Origin: Calycina herbarum
Lineage: Eukaryota > Ascomycota > Leotiomycetes > Helotiales > Pezizellaceae
DNA length: 64,000 bases
Direction: 5' to 3'
Assembly: GCA_001414485.1 (NCBI GenBank)
Contig: LLEY01000142.1
Span: 1-64,000 of the forward strand
Within the stretch, counting starts at the first letter, position 1. Every line of letters begins with the position of its first letter. Below are positions 36,607 through 48,379 of this stretch, in pieces. A model generated the notes under the pieces. It did not search any database, had not been told where the DNA came from, and saw nothing but the letters and a program-made list of their open reading frames with translations. Made by a program: the position numbers and the translations under genes.

Positions 36607-36643
36607 GCACTCCTCACTCTCCTCACTCTCCTCACTCTCCTCC
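36607..36643. repeat. CTCCTCACT tandem repeat
   Basis: About four 9 bp units of CTCCTCACT follow one another in the pyrimidine-rich region before the 37.2 kb gene. The unit copies are nearly perfect. Confidence 0.85.
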
Positions 36644-37183
36644 ACCGCCTATCATCACCCGTGCCACCGCCAAAATCAGCTACTACTTAGCACCTACTTA
36701 GCACCCTGCATGCCGGCTGCACTCTGCATTTCCAGCCCCAAGCTCCTCTCGTCACTCGCCCACGCACTTCCTTGAGGCAGCACGAGTCCACCAGCTTTCA
36801 CCAGCGCCAGCGCCAGCACCCTTCACTCCACCAACCCTCTCCCCCGTCACTGCACCCAATCCTGCCCGCTTAGCACCCGCTGCTATATTCGGCTCACCTA
36901 CCACACGGACGCGCTGACCACTGGCCACCACCGTCTCTGACACGCTGCACCCTGCCTACCCTGTCTACAACCTCGCCGGGGAAACAAGAACCACCGACCA
37001 GGGTTCGCTACCTTATCCTGCCTGCATCATTATAATATCTTCCACGGGCCCAACTTCCAACCCTCTTTTTTCCCCTTCCCCTTCACGGACTGCCCCGTCA
37101 TCGCAGCTTGCCAGCATCTTCAACTCCAAGTCTCTCGTTTGCTCCAACAGACATTCTTTAGCAAATCGTTCAAGGATTACAAG

Positions 37184-37828
37184 ATGGCTTCCACTACCAC
37201 CAAGCCCAAGCTCTCCCAGCTCGAGACTCCTCTTACCTCGACCTTCCCCTCGGAGCTCTCAGCCATTTCTCTCTCAGCAAGAAGCCCTTTGCCAGGCTAT
37301 GCCGACTTCATCAAGCAAGAGGAGTACATCAAGACACCCATCACTCCGCCAACCGCCTATACCGACTTCCTCAAGAGCATGAACAGCCCCGCGCTGGACA
37401 GCAAATCTTCAGGACGATCAACTCCAACCTCAGCACCCTCCACTGGTTCCAGTGACCACAGTGATTGCTCCTGCAATTGCGAAACTCATAAATCACCCAC
37501 CTCCACCACGTCAAATAACTTTGTCTTCCCCTCTTCGGCACCATCCACAGGCCGATTAGGGCGCTTACGCATTCCTCCATCCCCAGCCTACTCCACAGCT
37601 GAATCACCACGAAGCGCAGCCTCGAATGTTAGATCACCATTCAGTGCTCGAAGTGCCCGTTCACCATACGATTGGGATTTAAAGACCAAGGGAAGATACT
37701 TCGATGTCAAATCACCCAAGGCTTCCCGATCAAGTGTCCGTCAAGTGCGAGAGATAGTCACAAGAACTGTCACATATACACCACGGATGAGTCCCGCACC
37801 AAAGGGAAAGAGGAGGAAGGTTGAATAG
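37184..37828 (+). CDS. conserved hypothetical Ser/Pro-rich protein
   Basis: A single exon of 214 codons starting at ATG 37184 (context CAAGATGGC). An upstream in-frame ATG at 37139 would add 15 residues, but has a weaker context. The protein is rich in Ser, Pro and Thr. It carries two related short motifs, LPGYADFIKQEEYI and PTAYTDFLKSM, spaced about 30 residues apart, a short Cys cluster (DCSCNCETH), several RSP/SARSP sites and a basic end (KGKRRKVE) that could be a nuclear signal. I know of similar short proteins in Pezizomycotina, but no function or domain. It has a long pyrimidine-rich upstream region, so it may be strongly transcribed. Confidence 0.75.
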   Translation: MASTTTKPKLSQLETPLTSTFPSELSAISLSARSPLPGYADFIKQEEYIKTPITPPTAYTDFLKSMNSPALDSKSSGRSTPTSAPSTGSSDHSDCSCNCETHKSPTSTTSNNFVFPSSAPSTGRLGRLRIPPSPAYSTAESPRSAASNVRSPFSARSARSPYDWDLKTKGRYFDVKSPKASRSSVRQVREIVTRTVTYTPRMSPAPKGKRRKVE

Positions 37829-40800
37829 ATATATCCATCTTCATCTATTCAATTCGCTATAAACTTATTTCACAACACATACATTCATACCCAATCACTT
37901 TACACAACTATTTTCTTTTGTCAAATCACCTATCTATACTACGACACACAACACATCACCACCAACACCGCATTATTACGAGTTAACGCATTCACTTCTT
38001 CACGAAAATATTTTACCGGGTTCTCAGACTTGTGGGGGGAAAGATTTGATTTTTTTGAGAACGGGAGAAAGAGGAGGCGAAAAGGCGAAAAGTCCAGCAA
38101 CGTCATAAAATAAATATCACCATTTATTTTTTTCCTTTGCTCGGCGTTTCAGGAATTCTCCCTCGTCGCCAGGAGCATCGTTTTTTTGGAGTAAGGAAGG
38201 AAATTTACAAGAAACAAACCGGGGTTTTGTTTTTTCTTGATGGGGAGGATCTTTGTCAACTTTTTGGCATTCAAGTTTGTTTGTTTTGGCTTAAGGGAAA
38301 GCAAGGAAAGTGCTACGGCAAACCCGGCGTTCTTATTTGGCGTTTTTGGGGAGGAGGGAGAGGCGGGTTCTGGATTGGATATTTGGAGGTCTTCTTTGTT
38401 TTCTGAGAGTGACTGGATCCGATTTGATACCATGAGAGAGTGAGAAAGAGAAATGAATTAAATATATATCAACGTTACTTTTGCCTTTGCAATTCGTTGT
38501 AATTCTTGAGATGTGAACAGCCCAAGTGTTCGTTGGTGGCTAGCTATCTACCCAATGGGAAGTTTTGGTACCTTGATCCAATGGAAGTTGAAAAATCCCC
38601 AGCCGCTCAACAGCAACAAGATTTAGGTTACCACCTCCCCTCCTTGCTGGCTCACTGGTTCTCTGGTTCTCTGGTGGCTGTCATGTCAACAAGGCCGAAT
38701 CTGTGGCCGAGGGAGCGGTGGATGTGATGAAAGTTCTCCCGGGATTTTCATTGGACTCGGTCGCGTGTCGTTGTGTCGTTGTGTCGTACCCGGGTGGTCG
38801 CCGATGAGGTCTATGTCAATAAATGAATAAAAAATCCTACGTACAGTACTGAGATAGCTACCCCTCAGTCCCTCGTACGGATGAAGGGTGTGTGTGACGA
38901 AATCTATGTGTATGTACAAATGGATAAGAATAAATAAAGGTATGCATACAAGAAGAGATCTACAATTACCGGATTTTCCTTCCACACTCTCTCTAAATTT
39001 AGTCCCTCCCTCATCGTTCGGATCTTCGCATTTGTGGATGTAGGGGTTTAAGCATCTCGGTGAGTTTACAAGGGTGTGTCGAGGGTGGGTGTTAAAGCAG
39101 CGTGAAACGAGGGGTGGAGGGGAAGGGGAAAGGGAAGCAATCAAAGGGTGGGTATGGACTGGGGGGCTTGGTAGGAGCAGGGGAGGGCACAGCGCTTAAA
39201 GATTTTTGCTTGCTGGTGCAGTTGGGTTGGTGGTTTTGTTGTTGGATGGGATTGGATGGGGGGGAATCCGCTTTTTGCAGGGGATTGAGGGGACAGGGAG
39301 AGTTTAAGCGCTGAGGATTTTTTTTTTGGGAGGGGTGATGTGTGGCGAGGGGGCTTGTGGCTGGTGTTGAGGGGCGTGATTTTTGGCTGGGATTTTGGGG
39401 GTGAGGTTTTGTTTTTTGTTCACTTGTGGAGGGGCGATGAGAGAGAATTGGGGAAGTGACGAGATGGTGGGATTCTGATTCATGGCGAGGTCGATTTCTT
39501 ACCTCATTCAATCTCCGATTCTCGTGTTGTTTCGGGAGAAGTTTTGGCGATTGCATTGATTCCCAAACTCTCGTAAAGTTTTCGTTCCTGCTAGCTTCTA
39601 AGCTCGGGTACATAGCGAGCTTCAAGGTTCAAAATCGGATCTGGTGGTTGGGGTCCTTTGTGGCGGCTTTTCTTTAGGCATGTCACTCTCTCAATACTTC
39701 ATGTGGAAAATCCATATTCCTTCGGGGTCCTTTTGGCTGAATATATTTTCATGCACAATTGTTTGTTGAAGAAACCCGCACTGTTTCTTGGGATAAACAG
39801 ACTTTCGGAGCTGGGGATTCTGCAAGTGATGGACTTCCTTGTTGTACATGTGGTTTGAAGAGTTGGGGATCTGAGTGCTCTGAGTAGGATCCTAGCGCTT
39901 AAGTGTGCGAGGTATTTTTGTGATGAGTGAGGGTTGTATCACGGGATGAATTTGATCTGTTGAAATACTGGCTGAAGTTAGGTATTTTCCCGTGATGTTT
40001 TTGGAAAGTTGCTCATTGTAGATCTCCCGGAGTGAAGGAGATATTCGCATCTTGATATATCTCACGAGATGAAGGTTTTCATGTGTTTCCCGTGATATAC
40101 CCCATCCTTTCCTTTATCGGAATTTTCCCTCTCTTCTACCTCAAAATTCACGGCTGCAAAACTTACGGGTTTAATAATACCTTGGGAATAAGTAAATTCT
40201 TATCACAAGCATCAAAAGGAAAATGCAACCCTAACTAAATCGTACTCGTGATGTGATGGAGTGATTATCCATACATAGGCAAAAAGAGGCTTGGAGTTTG
40301 GAGACAATCTGCTGACTTGATAAAATCTCATCACGTTTCATCTTTTCCAGGTGATGATGGTAAGGTAGTGAAGTGTGATGGAAATCTTTTGTTTCGAGTT
40401 TAGAAGGAGGGTGTTGGAAGTTGGAGGGGAGGGGTAAAGGTTGGTTGTTTCGTAATTCATACGGGTTCTTGTTTACGTCAAGTCACACGTTGTTGACAGG
40501 GGATGAGTGTTTGAGATTGAGAAAGAGGAGGGAGGGGGTGAGATTCTGGAATTCTTCCTTTCGGGGAACTTTGAGGAAGACGTTTAATTACTCTGGGTGG
40601 GGGTTTTGAGAAATGAGAGGGGAGACGTTTGTTGGTTTCTATTTCAAGCATTCGGAGGACATGGGCTCTACATGAATTATGGTAACTTCTTCACAGATGT
40701 GTAAGCGAGAGAATGGTTTTGATGTTTCCGTGTTTTGTGCTAGGTTCTGCTGCAACCCTTTCCTCCCCTTTTCAATGTAAAAACACCCTTATGATACCTC

Positions 40801-41100
40801 ATAATATGGGGGGTTTTCATCCCAGAAACTTCAACCATCAGTGTCAATAAAAGAAAGGAAAATCGTTTCGTACACTTTCGTTAGTGATGATTTCGGAAAA
40901 TGGTCTAGGAAAATCATACCTTTTGTTTCGTGAAGATGTGAATGAAGGTTTCCTCTAGAAGGTGTTCGATTCCCCGAAATTGTTTGAAGTAAAATCACTG
41001 AAGTAACGCCGATATTTTTCGTTCACACAAACTTTTTTTTGGTATGAATGCCCCGCATCATCCATGTCATGCCATCATGACAACATGTATAGCTTCCAAA
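37829..41100. other. 3.3 kb without a supported gene
   Basis: Includes the 3' flank of the 37.2 kb gene. 39.1-39.46 kb is strikingly G/T-rich on the plus strand, which creates a Pro/Ser-rich open frame on the other strand. Several ATCACGGG/CCCGTGAT motifs lie at about 39.94-40.1 kb. The rest is AT-rich. Confidence 0.5.
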
Positions 41101-42118
41101 TCAAAACTCCATAGTCTTTCCATCAAAAGGATTCGTGAAGACGGTGAAATGACCATAACTCTTTGTCGTCTTTCCCTTAGCTGCAGTTTGGAAAGCTTTC
41201 AATAGATCGATAGCAAATCCGTCCAAATCATCTACTTCCTTCTGAAGACGAAAGGCATTTTTAGAACTCATTCCCCCGAAGTAATCTCTGACACAGGCTT
41301 GAGCGAAAAGTTTTCGCAAAGAGTGGTTTTTCGGAAGACTGACGGCGGCGCGAACATGTTCAGCTAAGAGTTGTGTTTTATCAAGTTGAAGGGCAGCTTT
41401 TACTGCATCGAAATCTGGTTGGAGAGAGCCTTGAAGGTCGAGTCGATCAGCAAGTAGAAAGAAGCCCACATATTGCGTGAGTACCTCCTTGGTTGTAACC
41501 GTAGGAACGGTAGGAACGGCGGTACTACCCATATACATCCATCTGATGACATGTTGGAAAGACGTAATATCGGTATCCTCTAACTTCATCTTTTGTTCGA
41601 TTCCCTCTTGAAAAGGACCATTGAAAGCGCGGTCGAAGAAGGGCGAGAGGTCGCAGAGTAGTTGTTTAGGTAGCGCGAAAGCTTCGCCCTCGACGGTGAT
41701 GATCACATCGGAGCTCTTACGATACTTCGAAATTGCACTGCTTTGGTATTAGTGTTACATTCAAGCGTGGAGGTAGAATTTCACTGGGTATTGTGCACGA
41801 ATATTCAGGAGAATAAAAACTATTGGTTACAAAATTTTGGAGACTTGGAATTTTTCCTTCTCCCAGAATCCTTCCTAGGGTGTGCTCTTGTATCTAAAAA
41901 GATGATGACAGTACCTGGAAGTAAGACGAAAACACTTACCTAACAAACTCATTTCCCGGCAAGTTGTTCAAGTGTGGCTTTGAGCTCTTCACCTTCTTAG
42001 CTGGAATCGCAGGCTCTAACGTAGCATTTTCCGTTATGGCACCTTCGGTCATGACAGTCACCTTGCGCTTCCGAGGCGTAGCAGTCTTGAGCTTGATAAC
42101 CTGGTCTTGCTGTGCCAT
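41101..42118 (-). CDS. BTB/POZ domain protein, paralogue 2
   Basis: Two exons (42118-41940 and 41737-41101, intron 202 bp) give 271 residues. Exon 1 encodes a basic, low-complexity N-terminus (ATPRKRKVTV, AKKVKSSKP) that may act as a nuclear signal. Exon 2 begins the BTB domain: VIITVEGEAFALPKQLLCDLSPFFDRAFNG, then FQHVIRWMYMG, a VGFFLLADRLDL helix and a C-terminal FRLQKEVDDLDGF helix. The intron interrupts a codon (phase 2) after FV, exactly as in the paralogues at 21 and 44 kb. BTB domains form dimers and can bind Cul3; no DNA-binding or Kelch part is present. Small fungal BTB proteins of this kind have no defined role. This copy is the intact reference for the broken one at 21 kb. Confidence 0.85.
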
Positions 42119-42696
42119 GTTCTCAAAATGATTAGATTGCTTGAATAGAGGATGAGATTGCTGATGCGCTGCAAATCTTGAATATTCAGTGGCGATTGAG
42201 GAGAGTTGGAAGTTGGAAGGCGGAAGAAGTTTGAGATGAACCGTTGTTTGTTCTTTTGTAGGTCCACGGAAGCAAGAAAAGTGGAGCTTCTGTCAAAGGT
42301 GAGGTTGGATGTGAACTTTTCTGAAGTCCTTGAGAATACCTTAGTATGTCTTCACCTCAGCTTTGTTACTGTGTTGTCAATGACTCGCTTCCTTGGTTAG
42401 TGAGGGTCCAGAGTTTGAAGGAAAGGATGCTTTCAGATGGACTGTTGATTGGCCTTTAATAGAGCGTAAGTGAATAGAGGTGGGAAAGCACTTCAAAGTT
42501 GAAGTTGGTTAGTCTACCCAGTTGCAAGGGTAAGGCGATTAGGGTTAGTCTCGCTTAAGGGTGTCTCTTGCGGTCTTGGCCTATAAATTTGTTTCTCCTT
42601 CCCACCATCCTCTTCACCCTCCCCTTCTGTAACACACACCGAGTCTCACTCAAATAAAACGAACTACTCCTCGCTATTCAATATCTCACTCCAACC
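42119..42696. promoter_or_regulatory. divergent promoter region with TATA box for the secreted protein gene
   Basis: The 578 bp between the divergent BTB gene and the small secreted protein gene contain TATAAAT at 42582-42588, 109 bp before the ATG. It is followed by a pyrimidine-rich run (TCTCCTTCCCACC) and CACACAC, which is a typical core promoter for a highly induced secreted-protein gene. Confidence 0.5.
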
Positions 42697-43411
42697 ATGA
42701 AGCTTTTCATGTTGCTCATGGCCTTAGTTGATCTTTTTGGTTTGGTAAGTCTCTAGTTCTACAACGTGCAAATATCTTGCTCTAACAAGGTATATTTAGG
42801 CATCTGCTACTCCAACATCGGCCGAGGTACTCGAGGTTCTCAAGGGACGTGCTCCATCCAACAAGGTAAGATGAACTCACCTTACCCTCACTCAACCCAC
42901 TTTCAATATAGGCCTCGGTTTATTAGTTGCTTACACTCCTTTAGAACGGTCTTATCTGTTGTGATCATACCGCTCAACCATGGACCTATGTTCAGACACA
43001 ATGGGTTGTCGCCGATATTGCTGCTTTAAAAGAGCGAGGAGGAACATGTGGTGTTAACGGTCGCACCTGCGTTCAAATTGCCTGTACGGAATGGACTGAA
43101 ATTGTACTCTGCAACGATGTATGCAAACCTCGAATCCCCCTCCTGAGAATACAAATTGACAAATGTTTTTATTTTTAGAACGACTATCGAATTGAGCCCA
43201 GCTGCGCTTACTTGGCAAGCTATGCTGAAGATATTATCTGGGCATGCAAATACTACGACTTCTACCAAATCGCCTTCCGTACCTGCGGTCAAGAGTTTGA
43301 CAGTGATCGTAAGTGATGTCTTTGCCGTAAAACTGAAATACTACTAATTGATTCGTAGACTACAACATCATAGTCAAACAGACTCCAGCTGGTATTGGTT
43401 GCCCCGCTTAG
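42697..43411 (+). CDS. small secreted cysteine-rich protein, candidate effector
   Basis: Five exons (42697-42744, 42800-42865, 42945-43118, 43179-43308, 43359-43411) give 156 residues; all four introns are GT..AG and phases close. The first ~19 residues are a signal peptide (MKLFMLLMALVDLFGLASA). The mature part holds 10 cysteines: a CC pair near its start, then spaced CG, CV, CT, LCND, SCAY, ACKYY, TCGQ and IGCPA. An even count suggests five disulphides. It is rich in Trp and Tyr. No family is recognised. Size, signal peptide, cysteine pattern and location between two BTB paralogues fit a candidate effector or surface protein of a plant-associated fungus; that role is inferred. A TATA box lies upstream. 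Confidence 0.8.
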
Positions 43412-43911
43412 GCAGCACCAGAGTACTCTGGTGGTTGGAACTGGAATTTCTTCAAGTACTTTTCTCTTGGGAGTTTCTCATATTTTGACCACAGAGGAAA
43501 ATTTCATATTTTGAGCTTTATGCGGTGCAGAGACTTGATAGGCCTTTTAGTGTCCAGGACTCATTTTCTTTCACCTTTGCTCGGTATTACAGATAGATAA
43601 TTACAAATGAAAGGTCTTGAGGGCATTTTCCTCTGGCGCACGTTAGCCCCGCTGATGTGTGGTGAATTTAACTCGAATTTGTGAGGGGAATCTTTGGGAA
43701 AGGACAAGGAAACTTGAAGTGAATAGCTAAATATTTTTTCTCTTCGGTTACATCACAGTCCCCGTCAAAGTCAAGCATGAAGAGATTGGTGTTGAAGTAG
43801 ATTGGCTTTCTGATAGCAGTAATCTAACAGTACTGATTCAACGTACAACAAATTGAGAGCGTCTCACTTTGCGCCGAATCGCCCGCAACTCATTTACATG
43901 ATCATAAGTTC

Positions 43912-44691
43912 TTAGACCAGAGGATGTCGAAATACCACCTCTTTACCAACACCCTGACTCTCAGCAGTCTTCACAAGTTCCCCAAACTCCTGAAAAAGAT
44001 CATCGCGAAACCCGTCAAGCTCAAGTAGTTCCTTTTGTAAACAGAACACGGTACCATTTCTCAAGGTATACGCGTAGTACCATACAGAAGCCTGCGCGAA
44101 GAGCTTCCTCAACTCATGATCCTTTGGTAGATCAGATGCAATCCGGACGTGGTTTGGCTGGAGCAAGCGCCGGTCCGTCGTCAGAATAATTCTGATGGTT
44201 GAAATGACGGGGGAAATCGATTCTCGGAGATCGATCACGTCTGCGAGCCTAATGAAGTCGGCAAGCTGTGTGATCACACCAATTTTATCATCTGGCTTTT
44301 CTAGATTTATTTCATCCTTGTAGACCCACTGAACCAAACAGTCGAAGGTCTGCGGTGTGGTTGATGTGAGATTCACTTTTTGCTCCTCTGCTTCAAGAAA
44401 GTGCCCGTTGAAAGCTTTATCGAAGAAAGTTGACTTGTTACAGAGAAGGGTCTTGGGCAGCTTGTACGTGCGATCCTCGACAATGACAGTAACCTGTGGG
44501 CCATCCCGATAACATTCCATCGCACTGTGAGAAGATTTTGGACATTAAATTGAAATGATGAATGCTAGAATAACATACTGAACAAATGAGCTTGCGGATA
44601 AATTGGTAACAAACTTGTCTTCATCCAAATTCGCCGTGTTTCCCTTGCTGTCGGATGTCAAGGTTGTGACTAAAGCCTTTCGTGCAGACAT
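43912..44691 (-). CDS. BTB/POZ domain protein, paralogue 3
   Basis: Two exons (44691-44579 and 44524-43912, intron 54 bp) give 241 residues. ATG 44691 is chosen because it yields a short N-terminus like the paralogues. The frame is open further upstream with another ATG (MQLKVNF) but that would add a long atypical leader. The BTB domain reads VTVIVEDRTYKLPKTLLCNKSTFFDKAFNGHF, then FDCLVQWVYKDE, LADVIDLRESI and a C-terminal FCLQKELLELDGF helix. The intron sits at the same codon phase and place as in the copies at 21 and 41 kb, showing common descent. Sequence is clearly more diverged than the other two. Function unknown beyond dimerisation by the BTB fold. Confidence 0.8.
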
Positions 44692-45569
44692 TGTGCCTTT
44701 AGCTAGAAGTAGCGGAAGGCGCCGAGAGATGCGGCGTGTGATCCCGAATGATGTTGTCGAGCCTGAGGTTGGTAAGAAGTTGACTTTCAGTTGCATATGC
44801 GGTTCGAGAAGATTATTTGCAAAGCCGTGGGGCGCGGTGGATGTCGTATTCGAGAGGTTCAGGGTCGTTGAAGAGCTGGATTCACACTTGTTGTTGACAG
44901 AGAAGCCTCCGATCGAGATGTTTTGGGGTTGCTGTTGCGGTTGGTGGTCGCTGCCGAGAACCAGGAAACGGTGGTCCACGCTCCTTCCTTGGGAAACTAA
45001 GACACAATAATTCACTTATTTTCTCCTCTAGCAACTTGAGTTCTCCTAGCTGCAACATACTTCTATATATTTTCTTTCATTAACTCTGCTAAGTTTGTCA
45101 TGATAGGTTTTTCTAGGCTGGTTTTTCCTGACTTTCAAGCATTGAAATTGCAAGTTTGATGGTTAAGTTCGCCGTTGCCTTCTTGATACTTACGATCACC
45201 AAAAGAGCAGGTTTAGCCAACCTCGAGAGTTCCTTGGGTTGTTGCTCGATGCGCTCTTTCATAATGATGACCTCGCATGGGTGGATACCATGCTTGGCCG
45301 AATATTTACCTTCCAATAACAATACTGCCGACTCGAACATAAAGAGTAGAGACAAAAAATGTTTTCAAGTATTGTAGTACCGGTATAAGTTTCTGCTTGC
45401 ATGAGTTGCTGACAACTGACCATAGAGTAATTCTTTGAAGAGCAATTAGGAAAATGCCTGGTACTTGACAAGATACCCCAGGTAGAAATTTGAGCTGGTT
45501 TAATCAGCAGCAATCTTGGAAAGAGGGACTTGAACAAATCTCTGTGCTCTGGGAGCTGAGATACCTAGT
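44692..45569. other. intergenic, no supported gene
   Basis: Upstream side of BTB paralogue 3 and of the unknown gene at 45.6 kb. A minus-strand frame at 45113-45355 is open and moderately charged, but nothing supports it as a gene. Confidence 0.45.
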
Positions 45570-46898
45570 ATGAATCCCAAGCAAAGAAAAATACGAGAGA
45601 GGATCTTTGAGAAGTTCGATATTCTCAAAGAAGTCGAGAAAGTGCGAAGGATCAGAGAAAACAAGCCAGCAGGTTCAGACCCTCTCCCTAGCTATGTTAT
45701 TCAGATTAGAGAGATTATGGAACTGGGCACGGGTGGCAATCCAAGTCCACCGAAGGACTTGAGGGCTTGTGATGCGAGATGTGATAAGATTTCGATCGTT
45801 TTGAACAGTGTTAGTAATGGATTAAATGTCAAGAGGGGTGGGGAATCTCTGAAGATATATTCCTCGGATGATGAATGTTATCGCCATTTACTCACTGTTG
45901 CCATTGCAGCTGGAGATCCTTCAGCCCTGTGCTGTACTGGTCAAGCTTTAATGACGGAGACAGGGAAGTCCTGGCTTTGTCGTCCAATGACGGATTCTTC
46001 ACTTCACAACGCAAATTTGACTTTGCTTTCTCTCGAAGGAATATCGCTTGACGATAGTCCCTCCTCAAGTTGGATTCAACTTCATGGGTTCTTTCTCGAG
46101 CATCAAGAAACTCCCTCAGAAGACTGTCTCACAGCTGCAGTCTTCATGACTCTCCAAAGCCAACACATGGGGTTGGGAGTCGGACCTGACCAAAAGATGG
46201 CTGCAGGTCCCGAGTATCGATACTGGGGATACCATATCGACAAAGGAGAGGCTGAATTCTCCCAGTTCACGCGAATTATCTCGGCAGTACTTCATTGCGG
46301 GTTGAGGTGGATGTTGAATACTGTAAGACTTTGCGGATTTCCCCACTCTTTACTTACAGGATAGAGAGCTAATGCCACGGCATACTTTTATGAGGGTTTC
46401 AATATTCAAGAATTGAAAGCTATGAAGTGGTCGACCTCAGATGTTGGTATACGTGGAGCCGAGAGCGTTCTGCGATTCTCGATTTGGTTGATGTCTTGGG
46501 GTGTTCTTGCTCCGGAGGTCGAAATGCCTACAACGGATGTTTGGATGCCCACGATCTATTTGAACGAGCCTGATGGGAAGTCAATTGTTTTTTCAACCCT
46601 GGCAATATCACATGGGGTGGGAAGGAAAGTTGAGATGAGAAATTCGGAACTCTTTGTACCGAAGTGTTTGCTGGGAGATGGATATGAGACACTCGCGAGG
46701 GGTTGGATTTTAGGGTCCAAGGACGTCGAGAATTCCGTTCCATTTGCTGATGAACTGATATTGGACAACTTGCAAATCTCACCAAGAGAGGAAAGGATTC
46801 TGGGGAGAAAGACACCAATTTTCAGTGACGTTTCACTTCTCAACTCTCATGGGGATTGGAGAAGTGTGTCTCAACTGAAGATTCGTGGGCCGGGATGA
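45570..46898 (+). CDS. unknown protein, 428 residues
   Basis: Two exons (45570-46322 and 46365-46898) separated by a 42 bp intron, among the shortest here. The intron end offers CAG and, five bases later, TAG; only the second keeps the frame open. The N-terminus is a charged helix (KQRKIRERIFEKFDILKEVEKVRRI). A middle part reads HLLTVAIAAGDPSALCCTGQALM, and the second exon has strand-like stretches (RFSIWLMSWGVLAPE, DVWMPTIYLNEPDGKSIVFSTLAISHGVGRK). No signal peptide or membrane helix is evident, so a cytosolic or nuclear protein is likely. I recognise no domain. It could be a lineage-specific gene; long open frames on both sides of the intron argue it is real. Confidence 0.65.
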
Positions 46899-47085
46899 AT
46901 ATGATTTACACCCTCTCAAGATGGTCAGTAAACGTGGCACAAATTTTCTGGGTTCGCAGCTCTCGTTATTCTATCTTTTAGAAGAATTGGGGTAATCATT
47001 TCAAGAACTTGGAACAATCTAATATATCACCCTGGAACAGTCATGATTGATTTTTCTAAAGCATTCGGGGTAATGCTAAATTGTA

Positions 47086-47121
47086 AGAGTTGGGACCACA
47101 GCTAGTGGGCCCCCTAAGCGA
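47086..47121 (+). repeat. left terminal inverted repeat
   Basis: Begins AGAGTTGGGACCACAGC and ends CCCCCTAAGCGA. It pairs with 48380-48415 with one mismatch (A versus G at the tenth base), consistent with a C-to-T change on one strand. Confidence 0.85.
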
Positions 47122-48379
47122 ACCCCACCAAATTAACACTTATTACTTAAAAATCATTTATAATTCTAACTTTAAGTCTTTTGCTCTAAAACTTATGTAT
47201 ATTATTAATGAATTGCTAATCCTTTTACTTTAATAACATCTTCTAACTTATAAGTTAATCGCTTAGTATATCGTCTATAATTACGTGGATCTACTAAATC
47301 CTAAAGCCTTTGGATCTCCTTAATTAACTTGTCCTTAGAAGTCGGTATAAAGGGCAATTTCTTTAACTCTTCTTTTATCTACTGCTAAACCTTCTTAATT
47401 ACGTTTAAATTAGGTGAAGAAGGAGGCTAGTTAAAGCCGCGGATGTTATATTAGAGCTTAGCTAAGCGAGTATGTCCCTTATACACCTTTGAACTGTCCT
47501 CTATAAAGATATAGTTAGTACTAAGCTTATCGAATAAGGGAAAGATAACTGGCTTGAGAACTTGATCCCTACAGGCGCGGGAATTCACCCCTCTATAGCC
47601 TTGTTCCTTTACTAAGAAGACAAGAGGAGACTTATAATCTCAGCCGATCGCACCCTAAATTATAACCGACACTCTCCCTGATCGATATGTCGACCTAATA
47701 TAGTCTAGACACCTCTTTTCATCTATACGCCGTGTTATCTAGACTCTCCTACTCTTTCCAAGCTTAAATATATACTTGTCTAACTATATAACCTTCCTCT
47801 AGTCCCCTTTTTGCCTATAAGTAGCTGCCTAGTCTGATGTCCTCCACCAGCGGTGCGTATATGTAAAATTAAGACGTTTCTTTGCTTAGAGTCGGCTAAT
47901 AAAGGGTCGAGGGCACATAATACATTGTCGGTAGCTGGCGCAGCGAAGTTCTTGTTGAATTGTACAGGTAGAAGTAGGTAGGTTGAGAGCGTTTTTAACT
48001 TGCGTAAAAGACATGCGACGAGTAGTATAGTTTTGGGATATAAACTGAAGGATTTAGCGTATATGTTGCTTAGATAGTAATCTCTTTTGATATTGCTTCC
48101 TTTTACGCGTGGTTCGGCTTGAATTGGTCTTATAGATCCTCTGCGCGGTGGATTTGGGTACTCCTAATTCCTTAAAGATTGTATTCTAGGATTTTCCATC
48201 TGCTCGCGCTTAGCGTACTCTGGCGTGCTTTGGTGTGGACTAATTCTGGCCAGGTTCGTGTGTAGAAGAGGGGGAGAGGATTCGGTCTGCTATTTTTAAT
48301 TTGGAGAGTTTTGGTTGAAAGGTTGAATTATGGTAGGTTTTTGAAAAGGGAGTGTCGGAAATTAAGGTGGGGGGTCATC

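Larger units (their letters stand above)
31092..37183. other. 6 kb gene-free region with regulatory-looking motifs
   Basis: No frame here has family similarity. Overlapping frames near 33.4-33.8 and 35.4-36.6 kb reflect base composition. A cluster of GGCGCC palindromes lies at 34.1-34.8 kb. Pyrimidine-rich runs fill 35.76-36.7 kb and look like promoter and leader of the 37.2 kb gene. A long non-coding RNA or deeply diverged gene cannot be excluded. Confidence 0.45.

Noticed and set aside
39092..39625. 177-codon Pro/Ser-rich minus-strand frame
   Set aside because: Produced by the G/T-rich plus strand; no conserved motif.
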